Source: Plantago elongata
Lineage: Eukaryota; Streptophyta; Magnoliopsida; Lamiales; Plantaginaceae
Reading direction: 5' to 3'
Assembly (NCBI GenBank): GCA_036897095.1
Contig: JAYMSP010002967.1
Location: forward strand, 1-21,719
Length of the DNA: 21,719 bases
Shown piece after piece: positions 1 to 9,647 of this stretch. Position 1 is the stretch's first letter; each line of letters begins with the position of its first letter. Under the pieces are notes generated by a model that was not told the DNA's origin, ran no database searches, and worked only from the letters and a program-made list of their open reading frames with translations. The position numbers and the translations under genes are program-made.

Positions 1-158
1 GCCGCCGTGGGAAAAGACGGCCTTGCCCCTGGACGCGTGGAAACACGTCGCGGCCGGAAGAAAAGAGGAGCGGACGCGTGGAATGGAGAGGGTGAGGTGG
101 CGGGACACGCGGCATCTCAACGGGAGACGACCGGCCAAGCATTGCCGCCCCTCTCACC

Positions 159-166
159 TATAAATA
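159..166 (+). promoter_or_regulatory. TATA box of the A1 LTR
   Basis: TATAAATA follows a GC-rich stretch and precedes a C/T-rich leader, as in plant pol II promoters. The LTRs of B (6407, 14821) and C (19691) have a TATA-like octamer in the same relative place. Transcription would start about 30 bases downstream. Confidence 0.7.
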
Positions 167-474
167 CCGACTACCCCCACTGTTGTCTATCATACACAAC
201 CGGAAATCAAATAGCCCCGCCGTTCTACCACCACTACTCTTAATTTCCTTCTTCCTTTTCCGCCATTATCACCACGCCACGGCCCTCACTCCGCCCAGCC
301 CGACCACTACACCACTACCCTCCACCATAACCGCCAACACCTCGATTGCCCCGTCAGTCGGGTATTGAACGACATTGGTCGCCTTCCCCTGTTCGCGCGC
401 TCGCACTCTGTTCAGTTTGCTTTCACCGAAGCCACCCTTCTATTCGCTCTTGTCTTGTCTGATCGATCCCTCCG

Positions 475-2086
475 GTTAGTGCCACCCACCTTTTCTCGAT
501 TTTAGTCGAATTTTGGGTGGGAAAGAAAATGAATTATTTGGCTGCGTGTTTGAATTCATTTGACAATTTGAGTTTGCCTAGCTTAGGTTGTATTGTATGT
601 TGCATACTGTATGCCTGCGTACCTGATATAAGTGTAGGTGTCGACTGGCCGTCGACCGTTAAGCTAGTCACCGCATATTGCGGGCTGATTGTTTAGGTTT
701 GAGTCTTGGTTGAATTGTAGCTATGCTGTGTTGATCAAAATGGATTGTTGCCTGCCTGTTTCTGTTGTCACACCGGAACCGTAGTTAATGCATTTAATTA
801 AGTTATGAGTCTGGTTGAACCTATCGGAGTAAAATGAAATGTAGTGGAGATGACAGTAGGATTAATACTGAACTGTTAGATCACCACCTTAGCTGATCCT
901 TGTTGCTTTGTTAGTTTATCGGGAAATCGATAGCTAATTCGAGGAGTCATGTTTATTTGTGACTTTCAAGCTAGAACTTAAAAAGGGCAGACCGGTTAAT
1001 AATCAATTGCGAGTTGAATATATTGGTAATTTGATTAAATAGTCGGCCTGTTATATGAGATCTAAGTTGGCTACTTGTGCGTCGTATCTTTAGATTTTGG
1101 ATTAAGGTTAAGCATGAAACCTGATTATTTCAATTTGCGTACGTCTTGTCGCGTCACATAATTATTCGGTACTTAAGCGTCGTTTAACTATTACTACTTG
1201 TTAGGATTGTTTGGGGGATTTTCGGGAGTTGCATAATTATTTTCGCGTAAAGTTAAGTAGTGTTACCCGTGTATCAAGAATACGAAGTTACATAGCATAC
1301 CAGTCCATTCAAGATGAGCGATTTCAGGCTTTCGGCATCCGGCCCTGGGAAAGTTCTTACTGTTCATTCTTTAAATTCCAGTACTTATTCTTGCTTATGT
1401 TCCTGCCTGCCTAACTCTGACTGCGGCTACCCGACGACGAACGACCGACTACGACCCGATTACTAACTTCGATTACTGACTATATAATTGTCGATGACTT
1501 GTATTTAGAGATACCTGACTTGTATTGACCTGATATTATATTATTCCAATTATGGATTGATACTTCATTCTGATTCTGTCCTGTTAATCCTCATGCACTG
1601 CATTGCACGAAAATTGATTTTCTGAAAAAAGCAACCACACACTGTTTTTGAAAAACTTGGGAAACCGTCCTGGTCGACATTGTCGACATGCTCTTACTGT
1701 TACTGATTGTAAAGCGGCCTGCATCGCTATCTTTTTGGGCACCACTGACTGTACAATCATTCAAACGGTTCGGATTTTGTGAGTTGTGATGGGTCGTGCC
1801 CGTCATAAAGCAACTCCCACTCGCGGTCACGCCGCCACTGAGACCGTAACCTGATCCGTTCGGTCTAGTCCAAGACAGTTACTATTTAGTACTGTAAATG
1901 AGGCACCTTTCATGTGCTATGATCACTGATTGACTGATATTGGTTTCCCCACTATTTGAAACTGCCTGATTAGCGTGTTCTGTTGGTTTACTATACTGTT
2001 GCATTCATGCATTCTCATGGATACCTGATTATCCTCATCGAGTCTTTATGACTGACACATTCTTTGTTTCGATAATGATTTCCCAG
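475..2086 (+). other. Intron-like leader region within the A1 LTR
   Basis: A donor-like TCCG|GTTAGT opens at 475 and an acceptor-like TTTCCCAG ends at 2086, about 200 bases before the LTR end. The block between is T-rich. A segment at about 1279-1313 aligns with the 36-nt segments seen in the B and C LTRs. The layout is read from sequence only. Splicing is inferred, and the B and C copies show it more clearly. Confidence 0.4.
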
Positions 2087-2291
2087 GTTTAGAGCATGAA
2101 GAGAGGTCGGGAAAGATAGACAGACAGATGGACTAGGACTTGTCTCCGCTGCTGATCTCATAGCTGTGTGTTGTAATTTCTGAATTATGAACTATATTTG
2201 GGGCTTGTAATAATTATTACTTTGATATATTTATGTATTTGGATGTTCGGCACAATCCTTGACGTCCGGACTAGACCAGAGCCTTACAGAG

Positions 2292-2303
2292 TGGTATCAG
2301 AAC
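2292..2303 (+). promoter_or_regulatory. Primer binding site, initiator tRNA-Met type (A1)
   Basis: TGGTATCAGA lies three bases past the LTR end. It is the complement of the 3' end of plant initiator tRNA-Met, the usual minus-strand primer of Ty3/gypsy chromoviruses. The same site recurs after the LTR ends at 5681 and 8567. Confidence 0.9.
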
Positions 2304-2320
2304 CCAGTTTGGACCAATAG

Positions 2321-2346
2321 GACTGTAACGCACGACTGTAACGCAC
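2321..2346 (+). repeat. 13-bp perfect tandem duplication in the A1 leader
   Basis: GACTGTAACGCAC occurs twice back to back (2321-2333 and 2334-2346). The matching leaders at 5710 and 8596 have one unit, so this looks like a local duplication in A1. Confidence 0.85.
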
Positions 2347-2538
2347 TTCCAAATACCAACTCCTATACTATATATTTTCAAAATATGGGGAGAGAGACAT
2401 ATAGCTATGCACTACTATCTATATTTTACAGACTTCGGCAGATAGACGAAGCTTCCTTGTAATAGTTGCGTAGTCCTGAGTGGACGAAGCTATGATCAGG
2501 TACTAATTGCGACTTTTAATTTACATAGTTATAGTACC

Positions 2539-2985
2539 ATGGCTGAGCAAAACCCCGTAGCTCAAGAAAGTAATAACCCGCAGCCATCCCCTCGAGTAGA
2601 ACCACCGCCTGCAGAAGAGCCTTCTAGAATCGAATCACCTTTTTTCTCCCAGATTCTTGAAACGGTAGTGGAAAAAGCTACGGTCATTGAGTCTTGCGCT
2701 AAGAGTCTGCGCCGGAAAGAAGAACAGGAAGGACCCCACCAACCGGAACACTAGGACTTCGATAAAAACCAGAAACGGGCTTTCAGTGGGAAACCTGTAC
2801 AGAGGTCAACAACTCGACCTCGGTTTAAGTCTGCTCGTCGGAATCTTTGGCCGAGAGCCCCTATCAGAATCACTTGCAATTTCTGCGGTAAGCCAGACCA
2901 CACAGAAGCGCAATGCTGGTGAAAGAAAGGACATTGCTTAAGGTGTCGAAGTAATCGACACCGTTTTTCGGAATGTCCGTCTGTT
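2539..2985 (+). pseudogene. gag: gag remnant, A1
   Basis: An ATG in good context at 2539 begins a Pro/Glu-rich N-terminus (MAEQNPVAQESNNPQPSP). It is followed by a basic stretch and by a zinc-knuckle motif (CNFCGKPDHTEAQC) near 2870. Gag packages the genomic RNA in virus-like particles, and the knuckle binds nucleic acid. Only parts of a normal gag are recognisable, and it is not intact. The identity rests on the knuckle and on its place just before protease. Confidence 0.65.
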
Positions 2986-3078
2986 ACGCGACCAATAGCT
3001 TCTTCTAGGAATCCTCATCCAAGTGCTTCAGCGATTGCTAAACCAACCCGTCGCCGAAATACTCGACCCGGAGCTCCC

Positions 3079-3711
3079 ATGATGACAGTGGAACAAGGAA
3101 GTCTTTCGGCATGTAATGCTATCGAAGGTACGATTTTCATTACATCTATTCCTGGTACAACTTTATTTGATAGTGGAGCAACACACTCTTTCATTGATGC
3201 CCGATATGCTAGAAAATTAGATTTTACTCCTGCTAAACTAGCATATTACTTTGATATCGAATCTCCTTTTGGCAGTAGTGTAATATCAGATAGGGTATAC
3301 ACTAACTGCGCAGTTTGGTATCTGGGTGAACGTTACCCAACAGATCTGATAGAGATAATGTTAGATACACATGACTTAATATTGGGCATGGATTGGTTAT
3401 ATGTACACCATGCAATACTCGACTGCCAAAACCGACAAATTTCCCTAGGAAAACTAGCCACCTTTGAAACTCCCATTTCTGCCCAAACCCGAGTAATCTC
3501 TGAAGCTAAGGCATGTAAATGCTTAAAGCATGGATGCCAAGCTTACCTAGCCTACTTGATTAACCCTGCATTGGACCAAACTAAGATAGAAAATGTTAAG
3601 GTTGTAAGGGAATTTTTGGATGTATTCCCGGAAGAACTTAACACGCTCCCACCGCATCGTGAAGTAGAGTTTGTTATAGAAACTCTTCTCGGAGCGGAAT
3701 CAGTATCCTGA
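3079..3711 (+). pseudogene. pol: Aspartic protease region of pol, A1
   Basis: The active-site motif DSGATHSF begins at 3169, and the second conserved block, LILGMDWL, lies near 3379. Both are typical of retropepsin-like proteases in plant Ty3/gypsy elements, which cleave the Gag-Pol polyprotein. The segment ends in the linker to reverse transcriptase ([12 protein letters not shown]). It is an open stretch of 210 codons in an otherwise decayed pol gene. Confidence 0.88.
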
Positions 3712-3714
3712 ACA

Positions 3715-4497
3715 CCGTACCGAATGGCCCCAAATGAGTTCCGTGAACTTAAGGTTCAATTACAAGAGTTACTGGAAAAATGTTTTATTCGTCCAAGTAG
3801 TTCTCCCTGTAATGCTCAGGTATTGTTTGTTGAGAAAAAGGATGGTAGACTGAGGATTTGTATAGATTATCGATGACTGAACAATTTAACCGTCAAGAAT
3901 AAGTACCCGCTACCCCACATAGACGAGCTATTCAATTTTCTGCAAGGATCCACAATATATTCGAAACTGGATCTAAGACAAGGATACTACCAATTGAGGG
4001 TCCGGGAGGAAGATATTCCGAAAACGTCTTTAAACCCGCGATATGGGCATTTTGAGATTGTAGCTATGCCCTTTGGTTTAACCTACGCACCTGTTTCTTT
4101 CATCGATTTAATGCATCGAACGTTTCGACCATTTTTAGATAAGTTCGTCGTAATTTTCATCGACGATATACTGGTCTTTTCCAAAAGTCGGGAAGAACAT
4201 GCCACGCACTTGAGATTAGTACTTTAAACATTGCAGTAATGGAAGTTGTATGCTAAATTCGGCAAGTGCGAGTTTTGGCTGTCGGAAGTTATGTTCTTAG
4301 GACACAAGATATCCCGGGAAGGTTTACAGGTTGATTCAGACAAGATCGAGGACATACTAAAATGGAAACAACCTGAAACGGCTACCGAAGTCAGAAGTTT
4401 TTTGGGATTAGCTGGATATTATCGATTGTTCATTCAAGATTTTTCGAAGAAAGCAAAGCCTCTTCATCTTCTCACCACCAAGAATGCCAAATTTGAA
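3715..4497 (+). pseudogene. pol: Reverse transcriptase region of pol, A1
   Basis: Recognisable blocks are [14 protein letters not shown] near 3961, the MPFGLT fingers/palm block near 4066, and the catalytic FIDDIL at about 4157-4174. The thumb/connection block ([18 protein letters not shown]) follows near 4291. The enzyme copies element RNA into cDNA. The region carries several breaks and is a fossil. FIDD in place of YVDD is normal for Ty3/gypsy RT. Confidence 0.9.
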
Positions 4498-4920
4498 TGG
4501 ACCGAGAAGTGCGATACCAGCTTTCAAGAGCTAAAGAAGAGATTAACCTCAGCACCGATCTTGGCCCTACCGCAAGGCTCCGGAGATTTTATAGTCTATA
4601 CAGATGCATCGAGAGAAGGATACGGTTGTGTGCTGACACAACGAGGAAATGTTATTGCCTATGCATCCCGTAGATTCACGAGCAAAATTGTCCGACGCAT
4701 GACTTGGAACTCGGGGCTATTATCTTTGCATTGGCCAAGTGGAGACACTACCTGTACGGTGCGACCTTTGAAATTGTTATGGATCACAAGAGTTTGAAAT
4801 ACCTCTTTACCCAAAAGGAACTCAATATGCGTCAACGGCGATGGATGGAATTCTTGGAAGACTATGACTGTACAATTACGTACTAGTCAGGCAAAGCTAA
4901 TGTAGTAGCAGATGCTTAAG
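4498..4920 (+). pseudogene. pol: RNase H region of pol, A1
   Basis: This domain removes the RNA strand during reverse transcription. YTDAS near 4597 and the C-terminal block [20 protein letters not shown] near 4780 are characteristic of Ty3/gypsy RNase H. It is broken. The matching region in A2 is 16850-17280. Confidence 0.85.
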
Positions 4921-5023
4921 CTGAAAAATGGACAGTACCCCAGCTGCATCTAAATTAGGGATTTTGCAAGTGAAACCGATATTGGGATATAGTGGTCTAG
5001 CTATAAGGTCAGATCTCTACGAA

Positions 5024-5677
5024 AAGCAACCACACACTATTTTTGAAAAACTTGGGAAACCGTCCTGGTCTACATTGTCGACATGCTCTTACTGTTACTG
5101 ATTGTAAAGCGGCCTGCAACACTATCTTTTTGGGCACCACTGACTGTACAACCATTCTAATGTTTTGGATTTTGTGAGTTGTGATGGGTCGTGCCCGTAA
5201 TAAAAGCAACTCCCACTCGCGGTCACGCCGCCACTGAGACCGTAACCTGATCCGTTCGGTCTAGCCCAAGAGAGTTACTGTTTAGTACTGTAAATCTGGC
5301 ACCTTTCATGTGCTATGATCACTGACTGACGGATACCGGTTTCCCCACTGTTTGAAACTGCCTGATCAGCGTGTTGTGTTGTTTGCTATACTGTTGCATT
5401 AATGCATTCTCATGCATACCTGATTATCCTCACTGAGTCTTTATGACAGACGCTTTCTTTGTTTCGATAATGATTTTTCAGGTTTAGAGCACGAAGAGAG
5501 GTCGGGGTAGATAGACAGACAGACGGGCTAGGACTTGTCTCCGCTGCTGATCTCGTAGCTGTGTGTTGTAATTTCTGAATTATGAACTATATTTGGGGCT
5601 TGTAATAATTATAACTTTGATATATTTATGTATTTTGATGTTCGGCACAATCCTTGACGCCAGACCGGGACCTTACA
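5024..5677 (+). repeat. 3' part of the middle A-type LTR
   Basis: This stretch aligns with 1628-2288 at about 94% by eye and ends in the same CCTTACA. A primer site follows directly, which marks it as the 5' LTR of a following unit rather than the tail of a free-standing element. It keeps the acceptor-like TTTTTCAG ending at 5481. Confidence 0.88.
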
Positions 5678-5770
5678 GAGTGGTATCAGAGCCCGGTTTG
5701 GACCAATAGGACTGTGACGCAATTCTAAATACCAACTCCTATACTATATATTTTCAAAATATGGGAAGAG
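5678..5770 (+). mobile_element. Primer site and short leader of the second A unit (A2)
   Basis: The PBS TGGTATCAGAGCCC lies at 5681-5694. The next 75 bases match the A1 leader (2306-2384) closely. The stretch stops at GGGAAGAG, where the 5' LTR of element B begins. It is best read as the left flank of the B insertion, with A2 resuming at about 15441. Confidence 0.8.
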
Positions 5771-6406
5771 TGTAAGAGCCGCAAAAATTCGGTACGTGTC
5801 AGAAATTTATTTAAAAATAAAATTCTATTACTTCAAATTAAAACGTGGATATTGGGGTAATTTTAAACCATTAAACGTCGCGCAAAAACGCTAGGAAATT
5901 ATTAACGAGTAATAAAATAATAAAATAAAAATATTTATTTTAAATTTTGTACGGCTTAAGTTCTACTTGAATATCGTCCGGAAATCGATTTTGTAGTATT
6001 CTGGAATTTATTTACGAGCCGTTCGGGATCCAGAAGACGCCAGGTGTATATAGTAGTCTAAAGACCAGAATACCCCTAAAATTTGGTCTTTATCTCCTTC
6101 CCCAAACCCCATTGCCGTTCAAACCAAAAAACCCCAAATCGATTTTCGCCTCCTCAACTCCGGCTCCGTGCCCAACCCATCACCGTCGTGCCCACGCCAC
6201 CACTCCGCGCCCGAAATCGCTAACACCGTGCCAAGACCCGACTCAACCGCGCCAACATCGTGCCAAACCGGCACCATCTCACCGGTCTTCCTCCCCCGAG
6301 CCGCCACCACCGGACCGGGACATGCAAGAGGCAGCGTGGCACGCGGCGGATGACGCATGTCCGCCGCGTGTGGCTCTCTCCGCACACCAAACTACCGTTC
6401 CCCATC

Positions 6407-6414
6407 TATTTATA
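6407..6414 (+). promoter_or_regulatory. TATA-like box of the B 5' LTR
   Basis: TATTTATA lies between a GC-rich stretch and the C/T-rich leader, at the spot where A has TATAAATA and C has TATAAAAG. It is identical in the 3' LTR at 14821-14828. Confidence 0.6.
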
Positions 6415-7497
6415 CGGCTTCACCACTTACCCTTCAACTCACACCACCAAAAGACTGATTAGCCTCCCATTGTGCTTCGATTCGATTTCTTTCCTTCCCC
6501 TCTACTCTCGTCCGTTTCTCCGCGCCACCGCGCACCACCGTCGCCGCCGCCTCTCGTTGGATTGTACCTCCAACAGTTCCGATTAGTCGTGTTTTACTAA
6601 GTAATTTAATTATTGGGGTCGGGAAAATGTGTACACTGCAGTACTTGTTAGTTTAAAGGAGAGATTGAGAGCACGGTTAATTTTTAATATACTGCAGCCT
6701 AGTATGAGTGATGGGTGCCAACTGTTGATACAGAATGCTTTTTCTTCTGCTGATGATACTATACTATTGAATTAGTGGCTGGAATATAACATACTGCAGT
6801 TGGTTATGGTTTGAAGATGTGTTGTGCGAATTCGATGTTTCCTTTTCTAAATTGTAACTGGTATGATATAAACAGAAGTATGTCTGTATAAGTACTGTGT
6901 AACGATGAGATATAAGTGTTTGCAATGCTTATTGTGTATAAAGCAACTTAGGAAAGGTTGTTGAGTACTGTCATAGAAAGCAGAATTGCAGTGCTATGTT
7001 GATTGTTTGTAGCATAGTGAATGAAAAGGCGTAGGTGTAAAATTTGGATAAACTTGCGAAGTTAGGAGAATGTTAAGCTGATGTAGATTCTAAGTTTGTT
7101 AATCGTGATGAAAGGTAGTTGTTTATGGGAATGTGGTACTCGTGAAGATAAAAATAGTAAAAGATGATATACTGTGGTATGTGTAAAGCATGGTTTAGTA
7201 GAATGTTAATGATGTCGTGGTTAAGGTGTATGACATTTGAGATGTTTCGACAGATTAAATATATACGTAGAATTATAAATTTGCAACTATGTGGGTAAAT
7301 TAGTCGAAGTGGTGTAAAGTCGAGAATTAGAATTTGCTTATCGCGTGGTTGGTAATTTAGGATAACTGTTACAACTAAAAGACTATGTGACTACATGTCT
7401 AACTGATTTGGTTTATTAGGAGAATTGGGGATAGCATTTTGGGAATTATTTAATTAACATTAGCGTCGACATTAAGAACATTTAATTTGTTTATCAG

Positions 7498-7533
7498 GAG
7501 ACGCTGAGCTATCTAAGTTATAAGACTTTGAAG
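7498..7533 (+). other. Putative 36-nt leader micro-exon in the B LTR
   Basis: The segment is preceded by an acceptor-like TTTGTTTATCAG and followed by a strong donor-like AAG|GTGAGTGATC. The upstream donor would be near 6581 (TCCGGTTAGT in the 3' LTR copy at 14981-14991), and the downstream acceptor TTTTCCCAG ends at 8357. The C LTR has the same arrangement with the same 36-nt length at 20523-20558. This is inferred from sequence pattern only, and nothing suggests that it codes for protein. Confidence 0.45.
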
Positions 7534-8566
7534 GTGAGTGATCACTGATATTCGACATCAGGCCCTGGGAAAAGCTAAATTGCCATCTTTCTTCGCTTTA
7601 GATTCCCATATTCATTCCGCTTTCTGAGCTATCTGTCTGGAACCACTTTGCCTATGCGCCGATACCCTGACTAACCCTACTCGAGTACTAATTGTGAATA
7701 TTTGATTACTATTGAGTCCATTGAAACTGAACTGTTGCACGTGTCTTGATTTTGACTTGTTATCCTGCTATTCTTATTATCTCATGAAAGTGCATTTGAT
7801 CGTGTCTTGTTATCTTGCATGAACAGCATTGCACGAAAGTGATTTTTGAAAGGCAACCACACGCTACTTGTTTTCTGAAAAATAAAATGGGGAAACCATC
7901 TTGGTCGACAGTGTCGACATGGTGTTATTGAAGCTGGGGTATGTACCTTGCAGCAAATGATGCTGGGTGATGTCACCTGCAATGCTAAGTGTTCGGGCTC
8001 ATGTTTAAGTGTGGACTATTCAAACGGTCCTTTTTATGGGTTGCGGTGGGTCGCTGCCCACCATTTATGCAATACCGGAGATCGCGTCTCCCCCTTGTTT
8101 GACCAATACCTAATCAGTTTGGTCTAAGCCTAAGACAGTGATTGCGTTTCAGTACTGTAAATCTGGCACCATTCGTGTGCTAAGATAGTGAAGTGATTGC
8201 TTGTTTCTGGTTTACCCCCGTGTTTTAAAAGTGATTGATTAATGTGACGTGGTGGTTTGCTGTACCGTTTATGTTCATATTCGCATTTCATGCATGCTTG
8301 ATTATCCTTACTGAGTCGTATGACTGACCCTCTCTCGTTTCAATAATGTTTTCCCAGGACATGAGCACGAGGAAGGGTTCGGGTAGATCATCTGACAGTT
8401 CGGGTGTAGATTTTGTGCTACTACCACGTATTAAGACGTGGGTCTCTTTATATTATCGAATTATAAATTATATTCGTGTTTGTAATAAATAGTACTTTTA
8501 ATATATCGAAGTATTTGGAAGTCGGCATACTCCTTGACGTCCGGACTAGGTCGGGGCCTTACAGAG

Positions 8567-8578
8567 TGGTATCAGAGC
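8567..8578 (+). promoter_or_regulatory. Primer binding site, initiator tRNA-Met type (B)
   Basis: TGGTATCAGAGC lies three bases after the 5' LTR. It is complementary to the 3' end of initiator tRNA-Met and marks the start of minus-strand synthesis. Confidence 0.93.
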
Positions 8579-8770
8579 CCGGTCCGGACCAATAGGACTG
8601 TGACGCACTTCCAAATACTAAAGTCCATAATATTTTAAAAATGGGGTGAGTGACACATACTTATGCACTAATATTATTATCTATATTATCTATATTTACT
8701 GACTTCGATAGATGGAGGACGATTAAGATTGGGAAGGCGAGATGAACAATGTACAGAACTGGATCTATGA

Positions 8771-9220
8771 GGCTCATACCGGGCGGGTGCTTGCCGGCAA
8801 GCTAATGAAAGGTTAGAAGCTGAACGGAGGGCCCGAGCCCGTGGTAAAGAGCGCCTGCGCAGTGTGGAGCATAGGATGGATTTTGTGCAGACCGAGATGG
8901 GACGTATGCGGACTGAGCTGACCGAGGTTCAGCGTGTTTTCGAGTCTCCGACTCCGCCACTTCTGGAGATCGAGCATTTTCCCCATCCAGCCCCGTCAGC
9001 AATCGTCGAAGGAGGGAAAGATCTTCCCGGACCAAGCGGGACAGCCACCGGTTCTCGCAACTATCGGTTAACGGCCCGTAAGTCCATCTACTCGTACTAC
9101 CAGTTGGTTCGTTGTACCATGACTCCTGGAAATGACTCGTCTGGGGAAGAAGAGCCCGATGAGAACCCTCGATCGGGCGGATACATCTCGGATGGGAACG
9201 GGTCTTCCTACCGTTGGTAG
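8771..9220 (+). CDS. Upstream ORF before gag in element B (charged coiled-coil-like protein, unknown)
   Basis: The frame is open from 8771 to the TAG at 9218-9220. The first in-frame ATG is at 8876 and a GTG lies at 8864. The first third is rich in Glu/Arg and reads like a helix or coiled coil (ERLEAERRARARGKERLR, then TEMGRMRTELTEVQRVF). The tail is acidic and Ser/Gly-rich (DSSGEEEPDENP). I recognise no family. It lies between the primer site and gag, and the A1 leader (about 250 bases) has no counterpart. It could be an accessory element protein, a relic of a longer upstream reading frame, or chance. The composition argues mildly for past coding. It belongs to a fossil element. Confidence 0.4.
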   Translation, partial: GSYRAGACRQANERLEAERRARARGKERLRSVEHRMDFVQTEMGRMRTELTEVQRVFESPTPPLLEIEHFPHPAPSAIVEGGKDLPGPSGTATGSRNYRLTARKSIYSYYQLVRCTMTPGNDSSGEEEPDENPRSGGYISDGNGSSYRW

Positions 9221-9647
9221 GCAAATGTGGAGGTTTGGAGAATCCTTAGTATCGGTAGTCTTAGTTTCGACCTAGGACTAACTGTGGTAGAATGTTGTTC
9301 GTTTGTTGTCATGTTTGTTACTTGTTTTGTTGTCTATTTACCTATTATGTGTGGAAAAGAACTGGTCACTTGGATCAGTAGTGTTTCAAGTATTTTGATG
9401 GGAAAATTTTTTAGGTTTTAAATACGATTCTAACCTACTTATGATATTACTACTGACCGAGACCTTAGCTAAAGAGAGTTACATACCTTAAGTAATACCT
9501 TCCGGGAAAAGAAAGGATCGGGTTATGTGGGAAAAATATTATGTAAAATTTGCATAGTTCTAAGAAGATGTATAATTATGTATCGCCTGTTATCGTATCT
9601 ACAAATTGACCAAGTTGTACGCCCTTCTCGCGTTTCAGCCCACCAAG
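9221..9647 (+). other. T-rich spacer between upstream ORF and gag (B)
   Basis: About 430 bases, T-rich, with no convincing coding potential. The small open frame at 9227-9421 is low-complexity and hydrophobic. A splice-acceptor-like GTTTCAG ends at 9638, ten bases before the gag ATG. The stretch looks like untranslated leader, possibly intronic. Nothing else is visible. Confidence 0.5.

Larger units (their letters stand above)
1..2288 (+). repeat. A1 5' LTR (Ty3/gypsy chromovirus, subfamily A), start outside window
   Basis: This long terminal repeat ends in CCTTACA, the inverse of the TGTAAG that opens the other LTRs in the window. It is followed three bases later by a tRNA-Met primer site. 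Its last 660 bases align with 5024-5677 at about 94% by eye, and its middle aligns more loosely with the LTR at 19001-21542. It holds a GC-rich U3 stretch (1-160), a TATA box at 159, a C/T-rich leader, and then about 1.6 kb of T-rich, intron-like DNA. The short open frames at its left end are uneven and look like chance in GC-rich DNA. I see no host gene here. Confidence 0.9.
2289..5023 (+). mobile_element. A1 interior (broken Ty3/gypsy chromovirus)
   Basis: This interior runs from the primer site through a short leader (about 250 bases), gag-like segments, protease, reverse transcriptase and RNase H. No integrase or chromodomain is present before an A-type LTR begins at about 5024. The element is clearly broken, with roughly ten lesions. 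Its protease-RNase H part is about 93-94% identical by eye to 15441-17280 and distinctly further from element B, so it belongs to the same subfamily as A2. Confidence 0.88.
5771..8563 (+). repeat. Element B 5' LTR (2793 bp)
   Basis: It opens TGTAAGAGCC and closes GGGGCCTTACA, a TG...CA repeat with 6-base inverted ends. It holds an AT-rich U3 head, a conserved block ending GTGTATATA near 6045, a GC-rich stretch with a TATA box at 6407, a C/T-rich leader, and then about 1.8 kb of T-rich, intron-like DNA. The open frames on both strands of the GC-rich part (about 6112-6590) recur in the 3' LTR only because the LTRs are copies of each other. Confidence 0.93.

Noticed and set aside
1211-1414. 67-codon frame in the A1 LTR
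   Set aside because: It overlaps the putative micro-exon and conserved LTR blocks, lacks a recognisable domain and is not shared as a frame by B or C.
2292-2303. Possible tRNA gene at the tRNA-Met match
   Set aside because: Only the 3'-end complement is present, three bases after an LTR end. It is a primer site.
6112-6590. Several overlapping open frames on both strands, repeated at 14526-14876
   Set aside because: They lie in the GC-rich U3 of the two B LTRs. They recur because LTRs are copies of each other, and neither strand shows a recognisable domain.
8802-9224. Reverse-strand frame of 140 codons opposite the upstream ORF
   Set aside because: It is a shadow of the + strand frame. Every other feature of the element is on the + strand.
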